A stretch of 64,000 nucleotides of DNA from Bacteroidota bacterium (lineage in GTDB: Bacteria; Bacteroidota; Bacteroidia; Cytophagales; Cyclobacteriaceae). Below, piece after piece: positions 27,765 through 37,761 of this stretch (position 1 is the first letter of the stretch; each line of letters opens with the position of its first letter). The stretch spans positions 1 to 64,000 of the forward strand of contig VGMU01000008.1 in assembly GCA_016866385.1 (NCBI GenBank), given 5' to 3'. Position numbers and translations under genes: made by a program. The notes beneath the pieces were generated by a model, which worked only from the letters and a program-made list of their open reading frames with translations, was not told the DNA's origin and made no database searches.

Positions 27765-28754
27765 TTATTCTTCATCAAGTTTGTACTTAGAAATATCCAT
27801 GCCAAAGGTCAAACCCTTTTCTTGGATCAATTGCTCCAATTCAGCCAAAGACTTCTTACCAAAGTTTCTGAATTTCATCATGTCTGAAATTTCAAGCTTT
27901 GCAAGATCTCCTAGGGTTCTTACATCCGCTGCTTTCAAGCAATTGAAGGCACGAACGGAAAGATCTAGGTCTCCCAAAGAAGTTTTGAGCAGCTTACGCA
28001 TGTGAAGGAACTCTTCATCGATTGGCTCTGGCTCAGCAATTCCAGAAGAATCCAAGACCATAGTTTGGTCAGAGAATAGCATGAAGTGCTGAATTAAGAT
28101 TTTAGCAGACTCTTGAAGGGCTTTCTCAGGATGGATAGATCCGTCTGTAGTTACTTCTAGAATAAGCTTTTCGAAGTCAGTCTTTTGTTCTACCCGTGTA
28201 TTTTCAACGCTATACTTAACGTTTTTGATGGGGGTAAAAATGGCGTCTATTGCGATTTGACCAAATACTTGCTCTTTAGGCTTAGATTCCTCTGCAGGAA
28301 GGTATCCTCTTCCTTTTTCGATAATTATCTCTATTTCGAAATTTTTGGTGGAGTCAATATGACAAATTACCAATTCCGGATTTAAGACTTCGAAAGAGGA
28401 GGTAAATTTTGCGATGTCACCTGCAGTAAAAACAGACTGATTTTTAATTTCAACAGAAATTTTCCCATCAAATGCATCGTGAATTTTCTTGAATCGAACT
28501 TGCTTCAGGTTCAAGATAATGTCAGTCACATCTTCGACTACTCTTTCTATGGTGGAAAATTCATGCACCACTCCTGGAACTTTGATGGAAGTGATGGCGT
28601 ATCCCTCCAAGGAAGAAAGCAGAATTCTTCTTAGGGCGTTACCTATAGTAACTCCGTAGCCTTTTTCAAGGGGTTTGAAGGTAAATAAGCCATGAAAATC
28701 ATCGGCTTTTTCCATCACCACCTTTTCGGGCATTTGAAATGCTAATATGGACAT
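27765..28754 (-). CDS. rpoA: DNA-directed RNA polymerase subunit alpha
   Basis: The alpha subunit dimerises to nucleate RNA polymerase assembly and contacts promoter DNA and activators. The 329-residue protein has the N-terminal assembly domain ([20 protein letters not shown] at about 33-52) and a complete C-terminal domain with helix-hairpin-helix ([18 protein letters not shown]). Normal size. It lies between rpsD and rplQ as in the classical alpha operon. Confidence 0.98.
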   Translation of the reverse strand: MSILAFQMPEKVVMEKADDFHGLFTFKPLEKGYGVTIGNALRRILLSSLEGYAITSIKVPGVVHEFSTIERVVEDVTDIILNLKQVRFKKIHDAFDGKISVEIKNQSVFTAGDIAKFTSSFEVLNPELVICHIDSTKNFEIEIIIEKGRGYLPAEESKPKEQVFGQIAIDAIFTPIKNVKYSVENTRVEQKTDFEKLILEVTTDGSIHPEKALQESAKILIQHFMLFSDQTMVLDSSGIAEPEPIDEEFLHMRKLLKTSLGDLDLSVRAFNCLKAADVRTLGDLAKLEISDMMKFRNFGKKSLAELEQLIQEKGLTFGMDISKYKLDEE

Positions 28755-28790
28755 ATCGTTTGTTCTGTTTTAGCTGAAAATAGGGAAATA

Positions 28791-29396
28791 TTACTTAGAA
28801 TAAAGTTCGACAATGAGTTGAACCTTAATATTCTCTGGGATATCGTCTCTTCCCGGTACGGTAACGAACTTACCCGCCATGGAAGCATTGTCCCACTCTA
28901 GCCAGGAATAGCGCTGAGTGCCTCTACCTGCCAAGCTATTGGTAATTGCTTCAAGAGATTTGGAACGTTCCCTTACCGAAACCACGTCTCCGGGCTTCAA
29001 GGTATAAGAAGGAATATTAACCAATTCTCCATTGACCAAAATATGTTTGTGAGATACCAGCTGACGGGCACCACGACGCGTAGGGGAAATCCCCAATCGG
29101 TACACGGTATTGTCTAATCTGGCCTCTAGTAACTGAAGAAGGTTTTCACCCGTGATTCCTGATTTTCTAGAAGCGATGTCAAACATTTTCGCGAATTGTC
29201 TTTCCAACACTCCATAGATGTATTTTGCCTTCTGCTTTTCAGAAAGCTGAATAGCATATTCAGACTGCTTCTTTCTTCTCCCTCTGCCGTGCATGCCTGG
29301 AGGGTAGTTTTTCTTTTGAAGTGCCTTGCTGTGCCCTTCGATTGCTTCTCCAAATCTTCTGGAGATTTTAGCTTTTGGACCTGTATATCTTGCCAT
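28791..29396 (-). CDS. rpsD: 30S ribosomal protein S4
   Basis: S4 nucleates assembly of the 30S body. The 201-residue protein has the N-terminal domain without any cysteine, so it is the zinc-free form, and an S4 RNA-binding domain ([34 protein letters not shown]). S4 represses its own operon in some bacteria; no evidence for that can be read here. It lies between rpsK and rpoA. Confidence 0.97.
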   Translation of the reverse strand: MARYTGPKAKISRRFGEAIEGHSKALQKKNYPPGMHGRGRRKKQSEYAIQLSEKQKAKYIYGVLERQFAKMFDIASRKSGITGENLLQLLEARLDNTVYRLGISPTRRGARQLVSHKHILVNGELVNIPSYTLKPGDVVSVRERSKSLEAITNSLAGRGTQRYSWLEWDNASMAGKFVTVPGRDDIPENIKVQLIVELYSK

Positions 29397-29414
29397 ACTA
29401 GTGCTTTTTTACAA

Positions 29415-29813
29415 TTAAACTCTTCTACGCTTAGGTGGACGACATCCGTTGTGAGGCATAGGAGTAACGTCAATGATGGTCGTTATGTCCAAACCTACAT
29501 TTTGCAATGTTCTGATCGCAGACTCTCGACCAGCGCCCGGTCCTTTTACGAAAACTTCGATTTTTCTCAATCCAAGTTCGTAAGCTGCTTGCCCACAATT
29601 TTGTGCGGCCATTTGAGCAGCGTAAGGAGTATTCTTTTTAGATCCACGGAAACCCATCTTACCGGCAGAAGCCCATGAGATGACATGACCTGAAATATTG
29701 GTAATAGAGATGATGATGTTGTTGAAGGAAGCTTTGATGTGAGCTTGGCCCACTGCTTCTACCTTCACTACTCTTTTTTTACCTTTTGCTTTATCGTTTC
29801 TTTTCTGAGCCAT
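29415..29813 (-). CDS. rpsK: 30S ribosomal protein S11
   Basis: The 132-residue protein is a normal S11 of the 30S platform: a Lys-rich N-terminal tail, [35 protein letters not shown] and the conserved C-terminus [15 protein letters not shown]. It lies 15 bp behind rpsM in the alpha cluster. Confidence 0.98.
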   Translation of the reverse strand: MAQKRNDKAKGKKRVVKVEAVGQAHIKASFNNIIISITNISGHVISWASAGKMGFRGSKKNTPYAAQMAAQNCGQAAYELGLRKIEVFVKGPGAGRESAIRTLQNVGLDITTIIDVTPMPHNGCRPPKRRRV

Positions 29814-29828
29814 AATCTAAATCAGGTT

Positions 29829-30206
29829 TTATTTAGTTGCCTTCTTTTTGTTGGCAACGGTCTTACGCTTGCCCTTTCTTGTTCTGGCATTGTTTTTCGT
29901 GCTCTGACCACGAACAGGAAGTCCTTTTCTGTGTCGTAATCCTCTATAGCATCCGATATCCATCAGACGCTTGATGTTGAGTTGAATCTCCGATTTCAAC
30001 GCACCCTCTGTTCTGAACTCTTCAGAGATGATTGTTCTGATCGCGGTTGATTCTTCATCGTTCCACTCTCCGGCTTTTTTGTCGAAGGAGATTCCTGCTT
30101 TGCTCAGGATAGCTCTGGCTGAACTTCTACCAATACCGAAAATGTAGGTAAGTCCGATTTCGCCACGCTTATTGTCTGGTATGTCTACACCTGCAATTCT
30201 AGCCAT
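29829..30206 (-). CDS. rpsM: 30S ribosomal protein S13
   Basis: The 125-residue protein is S13 of the 30S head, which contacts the P-site tRNA and the 50S subunit. It starts [19 protein letters not shown], has the helix-two-turn-helix region with [23 protein letters not shown] and the basic tail [15 protein letters not shown]. It starts 3 bp after rpmJ ends. Confidence 0.98.
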   Translation of the reverse strand: MARIAGVDIPDNKRGEIGLTYIFGIGRSSARAILSKAGISFDKKAGEWNDEESTAIRTIISEEFRTEGALKSEIQLNIKRLMDIGCYRGLRHRKGLPVRGQSTKNNARTRKGKRKTVANKKKATK

Positions 30207-30208
30207 GA

Positions 30209-30325
30209 TTAACCTTGTCTTTGTTTATACTTAGGATTTTTTTTGTTGATGACGTAAAGCTTTCCTTTTCTTCGGATCACCTTACATTCAGCACTTCTTT
30301 TTTTGATAGATGCCTTAACTTTCAT
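30209..30325 (-). CDS. rpmJ: 50S ribosomal protein L36
   Basis: I read this 38-codon gene directly from the sequence: ATG at 30325, TAA at 30211-30209. The product [20 protein letters not shown] continues with [18 protein letters not shown], a full L36. Only one cysteine remains of the usual zinc-binding set (three Cys and one His), so it is the zinc-free form. It lies between infA and rpsM. Confidence 0.97.
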   Translation of the reverse strand: MKVKASIKKRSAECKVIRRKGKLYVINKKNPKYKQRQG

Positions 30326-30417
30326 TTGCTTATTATTTTAAATTTCGGCCAAATGCAATCCCGCAGAAGAAGAAAGAATCCATAGGGATCACTCCTCTTG
30401 CTCGATTACATTTCAGT

Positions 30418-30636
30418 TTATTTATATCGATACACAATTCTACCTTTTGTTAAATCATAGGGAGACAACTCTAGTTTTACTTTATCTCCTGGAAGGATTT
30501 TGATATAATTCATCCTCATTTTTCCAGAAATATGGGCAATCAATTGATGTCCATTTTCAAGTTCCACCTTAAACATCGCATTGGATAATGCTTCTGTAAT
30601 GGTGCCATCTTGCTCTATTGACGTCTGTTTGGCCAT
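30418..30636 (-). CDS. infA: translation initiation factor IF-1
   Basis: IF-1 binds the ribosomal A site during initiation. The 72-residue protein is a single S1-like OB fold of standard length: a start [17 protein letters not shown], then [20 protein letters not shown] and RIVYRYK at the end. Its ATG is one base downstream of the map stop codon. A 92-bp gap follows before rpmJ; it contains no convincing promoter or terminator. Confidence 0.98.
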   Translation of the reverse strand: MAKQTSIEQDGTITEALSNAMFKVELENGHQLIAHISGKMRMNYIKILPGDKVKLELSPYDLTKGRIVYRYK

Positions 30637-30637
30637 G

Positions 30638-31411
30638 TTAGAATCTATGTATCTCTTCTATGTATTTATGTGTAGTTAAAACTTCTGTTCTGTCTTCAAA
30701 AATTGCTACCGTATGCTCATAATGGGCGGAAGGCTTTCGATCTGCTGTTCGAATGGTCCATCCGTCTTTTTCTTGGACAATATTACGTGTACCAAGATTG
30801 ATCATGGGCTCAATGGCAATCACCATACCTTGCTTCAGCAAGGGGCCACTGCCCTTCTTGCCGTAATTAGGAACTTCAGGAGATTCGTGAAGTTTTCGAC
30901 CCAAGCCATGACCGACCAATTCTCGGACAACGGTATAGCCTTTGGCTTCTACAAATTTCTGAATCGCATAGCCTATGTCGCCTATACGATTGCCAAATGT
31001 GGCTGCTTCAATTCCTAAGTAGAGTGAATCTCTAGTGGCTTTTAATAAGGCTAAGACAGAAGGGGATACTTCACCTATGGGGTATGTATAAGCGGAATCG
31101 CTATGAAAACCTTGGTGAAAGACTCCACAATCTACTGAGATTATATCGCCATCTTTCAATTCGTACTCGCTCGGAAATCCATGAACTACTACTTCGTTTA
31201 CAGAAATACAGAGGGAGCTAGGAAACCCGTTGTAGCCCTTAAAGGAAGGTACTGCTCCGTGGTCCCTAATATACTCTTCAGCAATTTTATCTAAGAAGGA
31301 GGTCTTTACCCCTTTCTTGACATACTTGGCGATTTCTCCGTGAGCTCTTCCAAGAATGTCGGCACTTTGTTTTATTTTCTCAACTTCTTCCGAAGTCTTG
31401 TATTGAATCAT
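30638..31411 (-). CDS. map: methionine aminopeptidase, type I
   Basis: The enzyme removes the initiator methionine from new proteins. The 257-residue protein shows the dinuclear metal site: Asp in SVDCGV and in FHSDSAYT, His in [10 protein letters not shown], Glu in AIEPM and Glu in YEHTVAIF region. It lies 2 bp behind secY and before infA. In many bacteria adk stands between secY and map; it is absent here. Confidence 0.97.
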   Translation of the reverse strand: MIQYKTSEEVEKIKQSADILGRAHGEIAKYVKKGVKTSFLDKIAEEYIRDHGAVPSFKGYNGFPSSLCISVNEVVVHGFPSEYELKDGDIISVDCGVFHQGFHSDSAYTYPIGEVSPSVLALLKATRDSLYLGIEAATFGNRIGDIGYAIQKFVEAKGYTVVRELVGHGLGRKLHESPEVPNYGKKGSGPLLKQGMVIAIEPMINLGTRNIVQEKDGWTIRTADRKPSAHYEHTVAIFEDRTEVLTTHKYIEEIHRF

Positions 31412-31413
31412 AT

Positions 31414-32733
31414 TTACGCTACTTGGTAATTGGAAGAATTATTCTTCACGTTACCACTTTTCATCATGCCTTCGTAATGCCTCATCAACAAATAACTTTC
31501 AATCTGTCGCAAGGTGTCCATGATGACCCCCACCATGATGAGCAAAGAAGTACCTCCAAAGAACTGTGCAAACTCCCCACCCACTCCAGCAACTATAGCA
31601 AGTGCAGGAAGAATGGCCACTGCTGACAAAAGAATTGAACCTGGAAGAGTGATCTTGGATATGATGCCATCGATGAATTCTCCTGTAGGCGCTCCAGGCT
31701 TGATACCTGGTACAAAGCCCCCATTTCGTTTCATGTCTTCCGCAATTTGCTCTGGATTGACTGTAATGGCCGTGTAGAAAAAGGTAAAGACAATGATGAG
31801 GGTAGCAAATAATACGTTGTATTGCCAAGAAGTAAAGTCAGAGAATGTCGTGCCAATGTAGTTGGCAATATCACTTTCTCCGGCCCAAATTTGAGCAATT
31901 AAGGCCGGAACAAACATCAAGGATTGTGCGAAAATGATGGGCATAACTCCAGAGGCATTGACCTTGATAGGAATGTACTGACGCTGTCCACCATATACTT
32001 TTCCACCTACTACTTGCTTGGCGTATTGTACAGGAATACGACGTGTAGCCTCAGTTAAAGCTATAACTCCCACGACCACGAAGAATAAAACAAGCGCTTC
32101 AATGATCAATAAAAGCATGCCCGAAGAACCCTTTTCCAAGCCTTCTGCAATCAAGGCTCCAGGGAAGCGGGAAATGATTCCTATCATAATCAGCATGGAA
32201 ATACCATTTCCTATGCCTTTTTCAGTGATTTTCTCTCCCAACCACATGCAAAACATAGTGCCTGCTGCGAGCAAAACCAGAGAGCTAAACATGAAAAGAG
32301 AAGTATCAATCATCACCGCACCGGTAGGTAGAATCGTCGCAGTGACGTATCCAATTCCTTGGGCAATGGTAATCGCAATAGTAAGTACACGGGTAATTTG
32401 GTTGATTCTTTTTCTACCAGATTCCCCTTCTTTTTGCATTTTTTGAAAATAAGGAACTCCGACAGTAAGCAACTGCAGCACGATGGATGCAGAGATATAA
32501 GGCATAATTCCCAAGCCGAAGATAGAGGCATTGCTAAAAGCGCCTCCTAGGAAAGTGTCAATTAATCCAAAAATCCCTTCGGGAGCGTTTCCAAGTTTGG
32601 AAGGATCTACTCCAGGAAGAACAATGAAAGACCCCAACCTAAAGATGATCAGGAATCCTACGGTATTAAGGATCCTGACCCTTAGGTCTTCGATGGAGAA
32701 AATATTCTTAACTGTCGAAATAAACTTTTTCAT
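31414..32733 (-). CDS. secY: preprotein translocase subunit SecY
   Basis: SecY is the protein-conducting channel of the inner membrane. The 439-residue product has about ten hydrophobic segments, the conserved plug region near residues 60-75, and the cytoplasmic loops with RRIPVQYAKQVVGGKVYGGQ and MKRNGGFVPGIKPG. SecE, its partner, is also in the window. It lies in the usual place after rplO. Confidence 0.98.
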   Translation of the reverse strand: MKKFISTVKNIFSIEDLRVRILNTVGFLIIFRLGSFIVLPGVDPSKLGNAPEGIFGLIDTFLGGAFSNASIFGLGIMPYISASIVLQLLTVGVPYFQKMQKEGESGRKRINQITRVLTIAITIAQGIGYVTATILPTGAVMIDTSLFMFSSLVLLAAGTMFCMWLGEKITEKGIGNGISMLIMIGIISRFPGALIAEGLEKGSSGMLLLIIEALVLFFVVVGVIALTEATRRIPVQYAKQVVGGKVYGGQRQYIPIKVNASGVMPIIFAQSLMFVPALIAQIWAGESDIANYIGTTFSDFTSWQYNVLFATLIIVFTFFYTAITVNPEQIAEDMKRNGGFVPGIKPGAPTGEFIDGIISKITLPGSILLSAVAILPALAIVAGVGGEFAQFFGGTSLLIMVGVIMDTLRQIESYLLMRHYEGMMKSGNVKNNSSNYQVA

Positions 32734-32741
32734 CTACTTAA

Positions 32742-33188
32742 TCAAAGCTTGGTTACAGTTCCTCCCAAGTTCTCTATAGCTGCGGTAGCAGTAGCAGAAA
32801 ATTGGTGAGCACTTACGTCTAGTTTGGAAGTCAACGTTCCCCCACCCAAAACCTTAATTTTATCATTTTTGGAGGCAAAACCATGAGAAACCAAGGTTTC
32901 TAGCGTAATAGAAGTGAGTTTGTATTCCGTAGCAAGGTTTTGCAAGGTATTTAAATTGATAGGCTTGTATTCTACCTTATTCAAGGACTTGAAACCAAAC
33001 TTAGGTACACGACGCTGAAGTGGCATCTGACCCCCTTCAAATCCAATTTTTGATTTGTACCCAGATCTTGATTTTGCTCCTTTATGACCTCTTGTGGAGG
33101 TTCCGCCTCTACCCGAACCGGTACCGCGACCGATTCTTTTGCGGTTTTTGGTAGATCCTTCTGCGGGAGTTAATGTATTTAGTTTCAT
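32742..33188 (-). CDS. rplO: 50S ribosomal protein L15
   Basis: The 148-residue protein is L15, a 23S rRNA-binding protein of late 50S assembly. It has the Gly/Arg-rich N-terminus (GRGTGSGRGGTSTRGHKGAK) and the C-terminal L15 fold. It lies between rpmD (2 bp) and secY (8 bp). Confidence 0.97.
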   Translation of the reverse strand: MKLNTLTPAEGSTKNRKRIGRGTGSGRGGTSTRGHKGAKSRSGYKSKIGFEGGQMPLQRRVPKFGFKSLNKVEYKPINLNTLQNLATEYKLTSITLETLVSHGFASKNDKIKVLGGGTLTSKLDVSAHQFSATATAAIENLGGTVTKL

Positions 33189-33190
33189 GA

Positions 33191-33370
33191 TTATACTTCC
33201 TCCACTTTTACAAGGTGATTCACTTTATTTACCATTCCAGCGATTTGCGGGGTATTTTCAACCTCCACGCTTTTGCTGATACGACCTAAACCAAGCGCAA
33301 TAATGGTGGCCTTCTGATTCTTAGGCCTATCGATCGTACTTTTTATTTGAGTAATTCTAATCTTAGACAT
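33191..33370 (-). CDS. rpmD: 50S ribosomal protein L30
   Basis: I read this 59-codon gene directly: ATG at 33370, TAA at 33193-33191. The product begins MSKIRITQIKSTIDRPKNQK and has the L30 signature ATIIALGLGRI and the end MVNKVNHLVKVEEV. Normal length for L30. It lies between rpsE (5 bp) and rplO (2 bp), the standard order. Confidence 0.97.
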   Translation of the reverse strand: MSKIRITQIKSTIDRPKNQKATIIALGLGRISKSVEVENTPQIAGMVNKVNHLVKVEEV

Positions 33371-33375
33371 AATGC

Positions 33376-33894
33376 TTAGCCGTTAAAAACTTTAGCCATT
33401 TTTACTCCTCTCTGCTGAGACACGGAAATAGCATCTCTGAGTTGCACAAGGGCGTCGATAGTTGCTTTAACCACATTGTGAGGGTTGGAAGAGCCCTTGG
33501 ATTTGGCCAATACGTCGGTAACTCCAGCAGACTCAAGCACTGCGCGCATCGCACCACCGGCAATTACACCCGTACCTGCAGCTGCGGGCTTGATCAACAC
33601 CAGACCTCCTCCGAATTTTCCAATTTGCTCATGAGGGATAGTTCCTTTTAATACGGGAACTTTCACCAAATTCTTTTTAGCATCTTCGATGCCTTTGGTA
33701 ATGGCATCGGTAACTTCGTTGGCTTTACCCAACCCGTAACCAACAACACCTTGGCCGTCACCTACTACCACAATTGCCGAGAAAGAGAATCTTCTACCTC
33801 CTTTTACCACTTTGGCTACTCGGTTGATAGCAACTACTTTTTCTTTCAATTCTGTATCTGTAGCCCTGATAGGCTTTCTTCTTACTTGAGACAT
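33376..33894 (-). CDS. rpsE: 30S ribosomal protein S5
   Basis: S5 of 172 residues stabilises the decoding region and mRNA entry. The N-terminal double-stranded-RNA-like domain reads [20 protein letters not shown], the C-terminal domain has [20 protein letters not shown]. Standard length, in the spc cluster order rplR-rpsE-rpmD. Confidence 0.98.
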   Translation of the reverse strand: MSQVRRKPIRATDTELKEKVVAINRVAKVVKGGRRFSFSAIVVVGDGQGVVGYGLGKANEVTDAITKGIEDAKKNLVKVPVLKGTIPHEQIGKFGGGLVLIKPAAAGTGVIAGGAMRAVLESAGVTDVLAKSKGSSNPHNVVKATIDALVQLRDAISVSQQRGVKMAKVFNG

Positions 33895-33899
33895 AACGA

Positions 33900-34250
33900 T
33901 TAGAATTTAAGGCCTCCCTCTCGAGCTCCTTCTGCCAAAGCTCTTACATTACCATGATACAAGTAGCCGTTACGATCGAAGACTACTTCAGAAAGCCCAC
34001 TAGCCACTGCTCTTTCAGCAAGTTTTTTACCTACTTCTTTAGAAACAGCTACCGTGGTATTTGCCTTTGCTCCTAGTTCTTTGGAAGAAGCTTGAGCGAG
34101 TGTTTGTCCCTTAAGGTCATCCACCAATTGAGCATAAATGCCAGTATTGCTTTTGTATACTGACAGACGAGGTCTGGAATCGGTACCGAAAATTTTTCTG
34201 CGGATACCCTGCTTGATTCTAAGTCTTCTGGAACTTTTATTAAATGCCAT
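33900..34250 (-). CDS. rplR: 50S ribosomal protein L18
   Basis: L18 of 116 residues binds 5S rRNA with L5 and L25. It has the basic start [20 protein letters not shown], then [20 protein letters not shown], and ends [15 protein letters not shown] as expected. It follows rplF by 6 bp. Confidence 0.97.
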   Translation of the reverse strand: MAFNKSSRRLRIKQGIRRKIFGTDSRPRLSVYKSNTGIYAQLVDDLKGQTLAQASSKELGAKANTTVAVSKEVGKKLAERAVASGLSEVVFDRNGYLYHGNVRALAEGAREGGLKF

Positions 34251-34256
34251 ATCCTT

Positions 34257-34814
34257 TTATTTTTTACTGGCAGTTTTACCAGCCTTACGTCTAACAATTT
34301 CATCAATAAAACGCACCCCTTTTCCTTTGTAAGGCTCAACCTTACGTAGGGATTTGATCTTAGCTGCTACTTGGCCAATCAATTCCTTGTCAATTCCTTC
34401 TAGAGTGATCATGGGATTTTTTCCCTTGGGAGTATCTGTTTTTAAGGAAATCTCACTTGGAAGGGCCATGAAAATATTGTGAGAGTAGCCTAAGCTAAGC
34501 TCTAGCACTTGGCCTTGATTAGAAGCCTTGTATCCCACACCTACCAACTCCAAATCTTTCTTGTACCCTTGAGAGACACCAACAACCATATTGTTGATCA
34601 AGGCTCTGTAAAGGCCGTGCATAGATTTATGTCTTTTGGACTCCGTGGGCCTAGTGAGAACAATCTCGCCGCCCTCCACTTTTACCTGAATATCTGGATT
34701 CACATCCTGAGCCAGGGTACCCTTAGGACCTTTAACAGTGACAGTTCCGTGAGCTGTCACGTCTACAGTAACACCGCTGGGTACATGTATTGGTTTTTTA
34801 CCTATTCTAGACAT
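34257..34814 (-). CDS. rplF: 50S ribosomal protein L6
   Basis: L6 of 185 residues lies near the factor-binding site of the 50S subunit. Two repeats of the L6 fold are present; the start is MSRIGKKPIHVPSGVTVDV, and the family signature PYKGKGVRFIDEIVRRKAGK is near the end. Normal length, between rpsH and rplR. Confidence 0.98.
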   Translation of the reverse strand: MSRIGKKPIHVPSGVTVDVTAHGTVTVKGPKGTLAQDVNPDIQVKVEGGEIVLTRPTESKRHKSMHGLYRALINNMVVGVSQGYKKDLELVGVGYKASNQGQVLELSLGYSHNIFMALPSEISLKTDTPKGKNPMITLEGIDKELIGQVAAKIKSLRKVEPYKGKGVRFIDEIVRRKAGKTASKK

Positions 34815-34823
34815 GATAGTATA

Positions 34824-35219
34824 TTAATAAACGTAGCAAAGTACTTCGCCTCCGATTCCTTCGGTTCGGGCTTCTTTGTCTGTCATCACTCCCTTAGAAG
34901 TAGAAACGATAGCTATCCCAAGACCATTGATTACTCGGGGAAGCTCGTCGTGCTTGACATATTTTCTTAAACCTGGAGTACTAACTCTTTCCAGGCTCAC
35001 GATAGCATTTTGCTTGGTAGTAGGATTGAACTTTAAGGCTATTTTGATGGTACCTTGAGGCCCATTTTCTTCAAACTTATAGTTTTGAATGTAACCCTTG
35101 TCATGCAATACTTTGGTGATCTCCTTCTTGATGTTAGAAGCAGGTATCTCAACGATTCTATGGGATGCCTTGATGGCATTCCTTAGTCGGGTTAGATAAT
35201 CGGCTATTGGATCAGTCAT
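34824..35219 (-). CDS. rpsH: 30S ribosomal protein S8
   Basis: S8 of 131 residues binds central-domain 16S rRNA; in E. coli it represses the spc operon at the rplE region. The product starts MTDPIADYLTRLRNAIKA and ends with the GIGGEVLCYVY signature. An 81-bp gap with a possible promoter precedes it, unusual for this tightly packed cluster. Confidence 0.98.
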   Translation of the reverse strand: MTDPIADYLTRLRNAIKASHRIVEIPASNIKKEITKVLHDKGYIQNYKFEENGPQGTIKIALKFNPTTKQNAIVSLERVSTPGLRKYVKHDELPRVINGLGIAIVSTSKGVMTDKEARTEGIGGEVLCYVY

Positions 35220-35255
35220 ATTTAATAAAGTCTAGCACAGCCCAAATTGGGCGTG

Positions 35256-35286
35256 CAAAGTTACGAATTGATTTTTAGAATAAAAA
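35256..35286 (-). promoter_or_regulatory. possible internal promoter before rpsH
   Basis: On the minus strand TTTT (35286-35283), a 19-nt spacer and an exact TAACTTTG (35263-35256) fit the Bacteroidota promoter. An inverted repeat GCCCAAATTGGGC (35240-35252) sits where the transcript would begin. Confidence 0.5.
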
Positions 35287-35300
35287 CTACTGTCGTTGTT

Positions 35301-35570
35301 TTACCAGCTAGACTTTGTCAATCCTGGGATCTTACCTGCAGAAGCCATTTCTCTGAAGGTTACCCTATTGATACCGAACTTTCTCATGTATCCTTTAGGA
35401 CGACCGGTGAGCTTGCAACGGTTGTGAAGTCTTACCGGAGAGGCATTTTTCGGTAATTTGTCAAGTGCCTCATAATCTCCTGCAGCTTTCAGCTCGGCTC
35501 TTTTTTTGGCATACTTAACTACCAGCCTTTGTTTTTTTCTCTCGCGAGCTTTGATGGACTCTTTTGCCAT
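35301..35570 (-). CDS. rpsN: 30S ribosomal protein S14 (zinc-free form)
   Basis: S14 of 89 residues, the long zinc-independent type: it lacks the CxxC-x12-CxxC set and keeps the single Cys in [20 protein letters not shown]. It ends [11 protein letters not shown] as expected. It follows rplE by 7 bp. Confidence 0.98.
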   Translation of the reverse strand: MAKESIKARERKKQRLVVKYAKKRAELKAAGDYEALDKLPKNASPVRLHNRCKLTGRPKGYMRKFGINRVTFREMASAGKIPGLTKSSW

Positions 35571-35577
35571 AATGGTA

Positions 35578-36132
35578 TTAATTATTTTTTGTAGCGAATG
35601 GCATTCCGAAGGCTTTTAGCAAAGCTAAAGCTTCTTCATCTGTGTGGGCAGTGGTCACGAAGGTGATATCCATGCCAGAGATTTTATTTACTTTCTCAAT
35701 AGAAATTTCTGGGAAAATAATTTGCTCTGTCACACCCAAGGTATAGTTACCTCTGCCATCAAAACCTTTGTCGGAAATTCCCTTGAAATCACGAACCCGT
35801 GGAAGGGCTACGGTCATCAATCTATCTAGGAATTCATACATACGCTCCCCTCTAAGGGTAACTTTTGCACCGATAGGCATATTTTCTCTCAACTTAAAGT
35901 TGGAGACCGCAATTTTAGATTTGGTAGCCACTGCACGTTGTCCAGTGATCAAGGACAATTCCTCGACGCCTTGGTCTACCAATTTCTTATCTGCCACAGC
36001 AGCACCAATTCCCTTATTCAGAACAATCTTCGTAAGTTTTGGCACTTGCATGATGGAAGAATATTGAAACTTCTCCATCAAAGCAGGAACGATTTCGTTC
36101 AAGTAGGTTTCTTTTTTTCTTGGATTAGCCAT
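35578..36132 (-). CDS. rplE: 50S ribosomal protein L5
   Basis: L5 of 184 residues binds 5S rRNA in the central protuberance. It has [15 protein letters not shown], the [20 protein letters not shown] segment and ends with [19 protein letters not shown]. Its start overlaps the end of rplX by 8 bp, so the two are co-translated. Confidence 0.98.
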   Translation of the reverse strand: MANPRKKETYLNEIVPALMEKFQYSSIMQVPKLTKIVLNKGIGAAVADKKLVDQGVEELSLITGQRAVATKSKIAVSNFKLRENMPIGAKVTLRGERMYEFLDRLMTVALPRVRDFKGISDKGFDGRGNYTLGVTEQIIFPEISIEKVNKISGMDITFVTTAHTDEEALALLKAFGMPFATKNN

Positions 36133-36469
36133 TGATCACCTCCCCAGTTTTCTTTGAATACCTTACCAATTTTCCTTTAGCATCGATTTTTCTACCTGTA
36201 CGGGTAGGATTTCCTGTTTTAGGATCTACCAACATCAGGTTGCTCAAATGTATAGATGCTTCTTTTTTTTCAATGCCTCCTTGAGGCTTAGCTGCAGTGG
36301 GCTTCACGTGTTTGGTGATCATGTTGAGACCTTCCACGATGGCTCTTCTGTTTTGCGTATCAATGGATTGAACCTTGCCGGTTTTTCCTTTGTCATCTCC
36401 GGAGATTACTTGTACCGTATCTCCGGTTTTGATGTGCAGCTTAGGCTGCTTGTTGAATTTTCTTTCCAT
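36125..36469 (-). CDS. rplX: 50S ribosomal protein L24
   Basis: L24 of 114 residues is an assembly initiator of the 50S subunit. It contains the KOW motif [21 protein letters not shown] and [20 protein letters not shown]. It overlaps rplE by 8 bp, and follows rplN by 3 bp. Confidence 0.97.
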   Translation of the reverse strand: MERKFNKQPKLHIKTGDTVQVISGDDKGKTGKVQSIDTQNRRAIVEGLNMITKHVKPTAAKPQGGIEKKEASIHLSNLMLVDPKTGNPTRTGRKIDAKGKLVRYSKKTGEVING

Positions 36470-36472
36470 GAT

Positions 36473-36841
36473 TTAAAGTACTTCAGGGGCCAAGGAAATG
36501 ATTTTCATAAATTGTCGCTCTCTGAGTTCCCTAGCAACTGGCCCAAAAATACGGGTCCCTCTAGGCTCATCGTTGTTGTTTAACAACACGGCGGCATTGT
36601 CTTCAAATCGAATATAGGAACCGTCTTTACGACGAATTTCTTTTTTTGTTCTTACGATAACCGCTTTAGACACGGTACCTTTTTTCATATTGCTGGAAGA
36701 TAGGGCAGACTTAACAGTCACGACTACTTTATCACCGATAGAAGCATAACGCTTCTTTGTTCCTCCCAACACGCGGATCACCAATACCTCTTTGGCACCG
36801 GAATTATCCGCAACGCTTAGTCTGGATTCTTGTTGTATCAT
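36473..36841 (-). CDS. rplN: 50S ribosomal protein L14
   Basis: L14 of 122 residues forms an inter-subunit bridge. It starts [20 protein letters not shown] and carries the conserved [15 protein letters not shown] near the end. In E. coli it opens the spc operon; here it follows rpsQ by 2 bp with no promoter visible, so S10 and spc genes are continuous. Confidence 0.98.
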   Translation of the reverse strand: MIQQESRLSVADNSGAKEVLVIRVLGGTKKRYASIGDKVVVTVKSALSSSNMKKGTVSKAVIVRTKKEIRRKDGSYIRFEDNAAVLLNNNDEPRGTRIFGPVARELRERQFMKIISLAPEVL

Positions 36842-36843
36842 GA

Positions 36844-37107
36844 TTACTTAGCCTTTTCTATAATTTCAACCAATCTCCATCGCTTATTTTTGCTCAGCGG
36901 ACGAGTTTCACTGATTTTCACCACATCACCTGGGTGACATTCATTTTTCTCGTCATGAACCATGAATTTGGTAGTTTTCGCAACAAACTTGCCGTAGATG
37001 GGGTGCTTTACCTTACGTTCTACAGCCACAGTGATGGACTTATCCATTTTGTTGCTCACGACTTTACCAACTCTCTCTTTACGAAGATTTCTCTCAATCG
37101 TAGCCAT
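36844..37107 (-). CDS. rpsQ: 30S ribosomal protein S17
   Basis: S17 of 87 residues is an OB-fold 16S rRNA-binding protein. It shows [39 protein letters not shown] and [20 protein letters not shown]. It follows rpmC by 19 bp. Confidence 0.98.
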   Translation of the reverse strand: MATIERNLRKERVGKVVSNKMDKSITVAVERKVKHPIYGKFVAKTTKFMVHDEKNECHPGDVVKISETRPLSKNKRWRLVEIIEKAK

Positions 37108-37126
37108 TTTCTTTTCTGTTAGCTAG

Positions 37127-37309
37127 TTATTTGGTAGTCAAGGCCGTCTTCAATCTTGCGATCAAACGCTTTGACTCCTTAATTCTATTAGGATTCTCAA
37201 TTGGGGAAATCGAATGGGCAAACTTAAGTTTGCTTAGATTCCCCTGCTCAGCGGTAATTCGCTCGGCGATTTCACTTGCTGAAAGTGATCTGATTTCAGT
37301 GTTTTTCAT
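37127..37309 (-). CDS. rpmC: 50S ribosomal protein L29
   Basis: L29 of 60 residues is a two-helix protein at the exit tunnel, near the trigger factor site. It has LRFAHSISPIENPNRI-like text (LKFAHSISPIENPNRIK) and a final helix RLIARLKTALTTK. It lies 9 bp behind rplP. Confidence 0.96.
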   Translation of the reverse strand: MKNTEIRSLSASEIAERITAEQGNLSKLKFAHSISPIENPNRIKESKRLIARLKTALTTK

Positions 37310-37318
37310 AGTTCCTGA

Positions 37319-37738
37319 TTATTCAGCGTAGTCTCTTCTTACAACAAATCGTGTACTTACGGGTAGCTTCTGCTGCGCAAGTCTCAATGCCTCATGAGCA
37401 GTCTCCAGGCTCACGCCTGTAGCTTCGAAAAGGATAGTACCCGGTTTGATAACGGCCACCCAATACTCTGGTGCACCTTTACCTTTACCCATACGTACCT
37501 CTGCGGGCTTTTTAGTGATCGGCTTGTCAGGGAAAATCCTGATCCAAACCTGACCTTCTCTCTTCATCGCTCTTGTCATGGCAATACGAGCTGCCTCGAT
37601 CTGGCGAGAAGTAATCCATCCTGGCTCAAGGGATTTAATGCCAAAGTTGCCAAAAGAAAGCTCGTGCCCTCTTTGTGCAATGCCTTTGACACGGCCCTTG
37701 TGCATTTTCCTAAATTTTGTTCTTTTCGGCTGTAACAT
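37319..37738 (-). CDS. rplP: 50S ribosomal protein L16
   Basis: L16 of 139 residues lies near the A-site tRNA elbow and the peptidyl transferase centre. It starts [19 protein letters not shown], has [20 protein letters not shown] and [14 protein letters not shown]. Normal length; it follows rpsC by 23 bp. Confidence 0.98.
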   Translation of the reverse strand: MLQPKRTKFRKMHKGRVKGIAQRGHELSFGNFGIKSLEPGWITSRQIEAARIAMTRAMKREGQVWIRIFPDKPITKKPAEVRMGKGKGAPEYWVAVIKPGTILFEATGVSLETAHEALRLAQQKLPVSTRFVVRRDYAE

Positions 37739-37761
37739 GATTTCTCTCTTGAAAGGGAAAA

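Noticed and set aside
30326-30417. Possible promoter in the infA-rpmJ gap
   Set aside because: TGCATTTG is one base off the -7 box and no -33 box is at the right distance.
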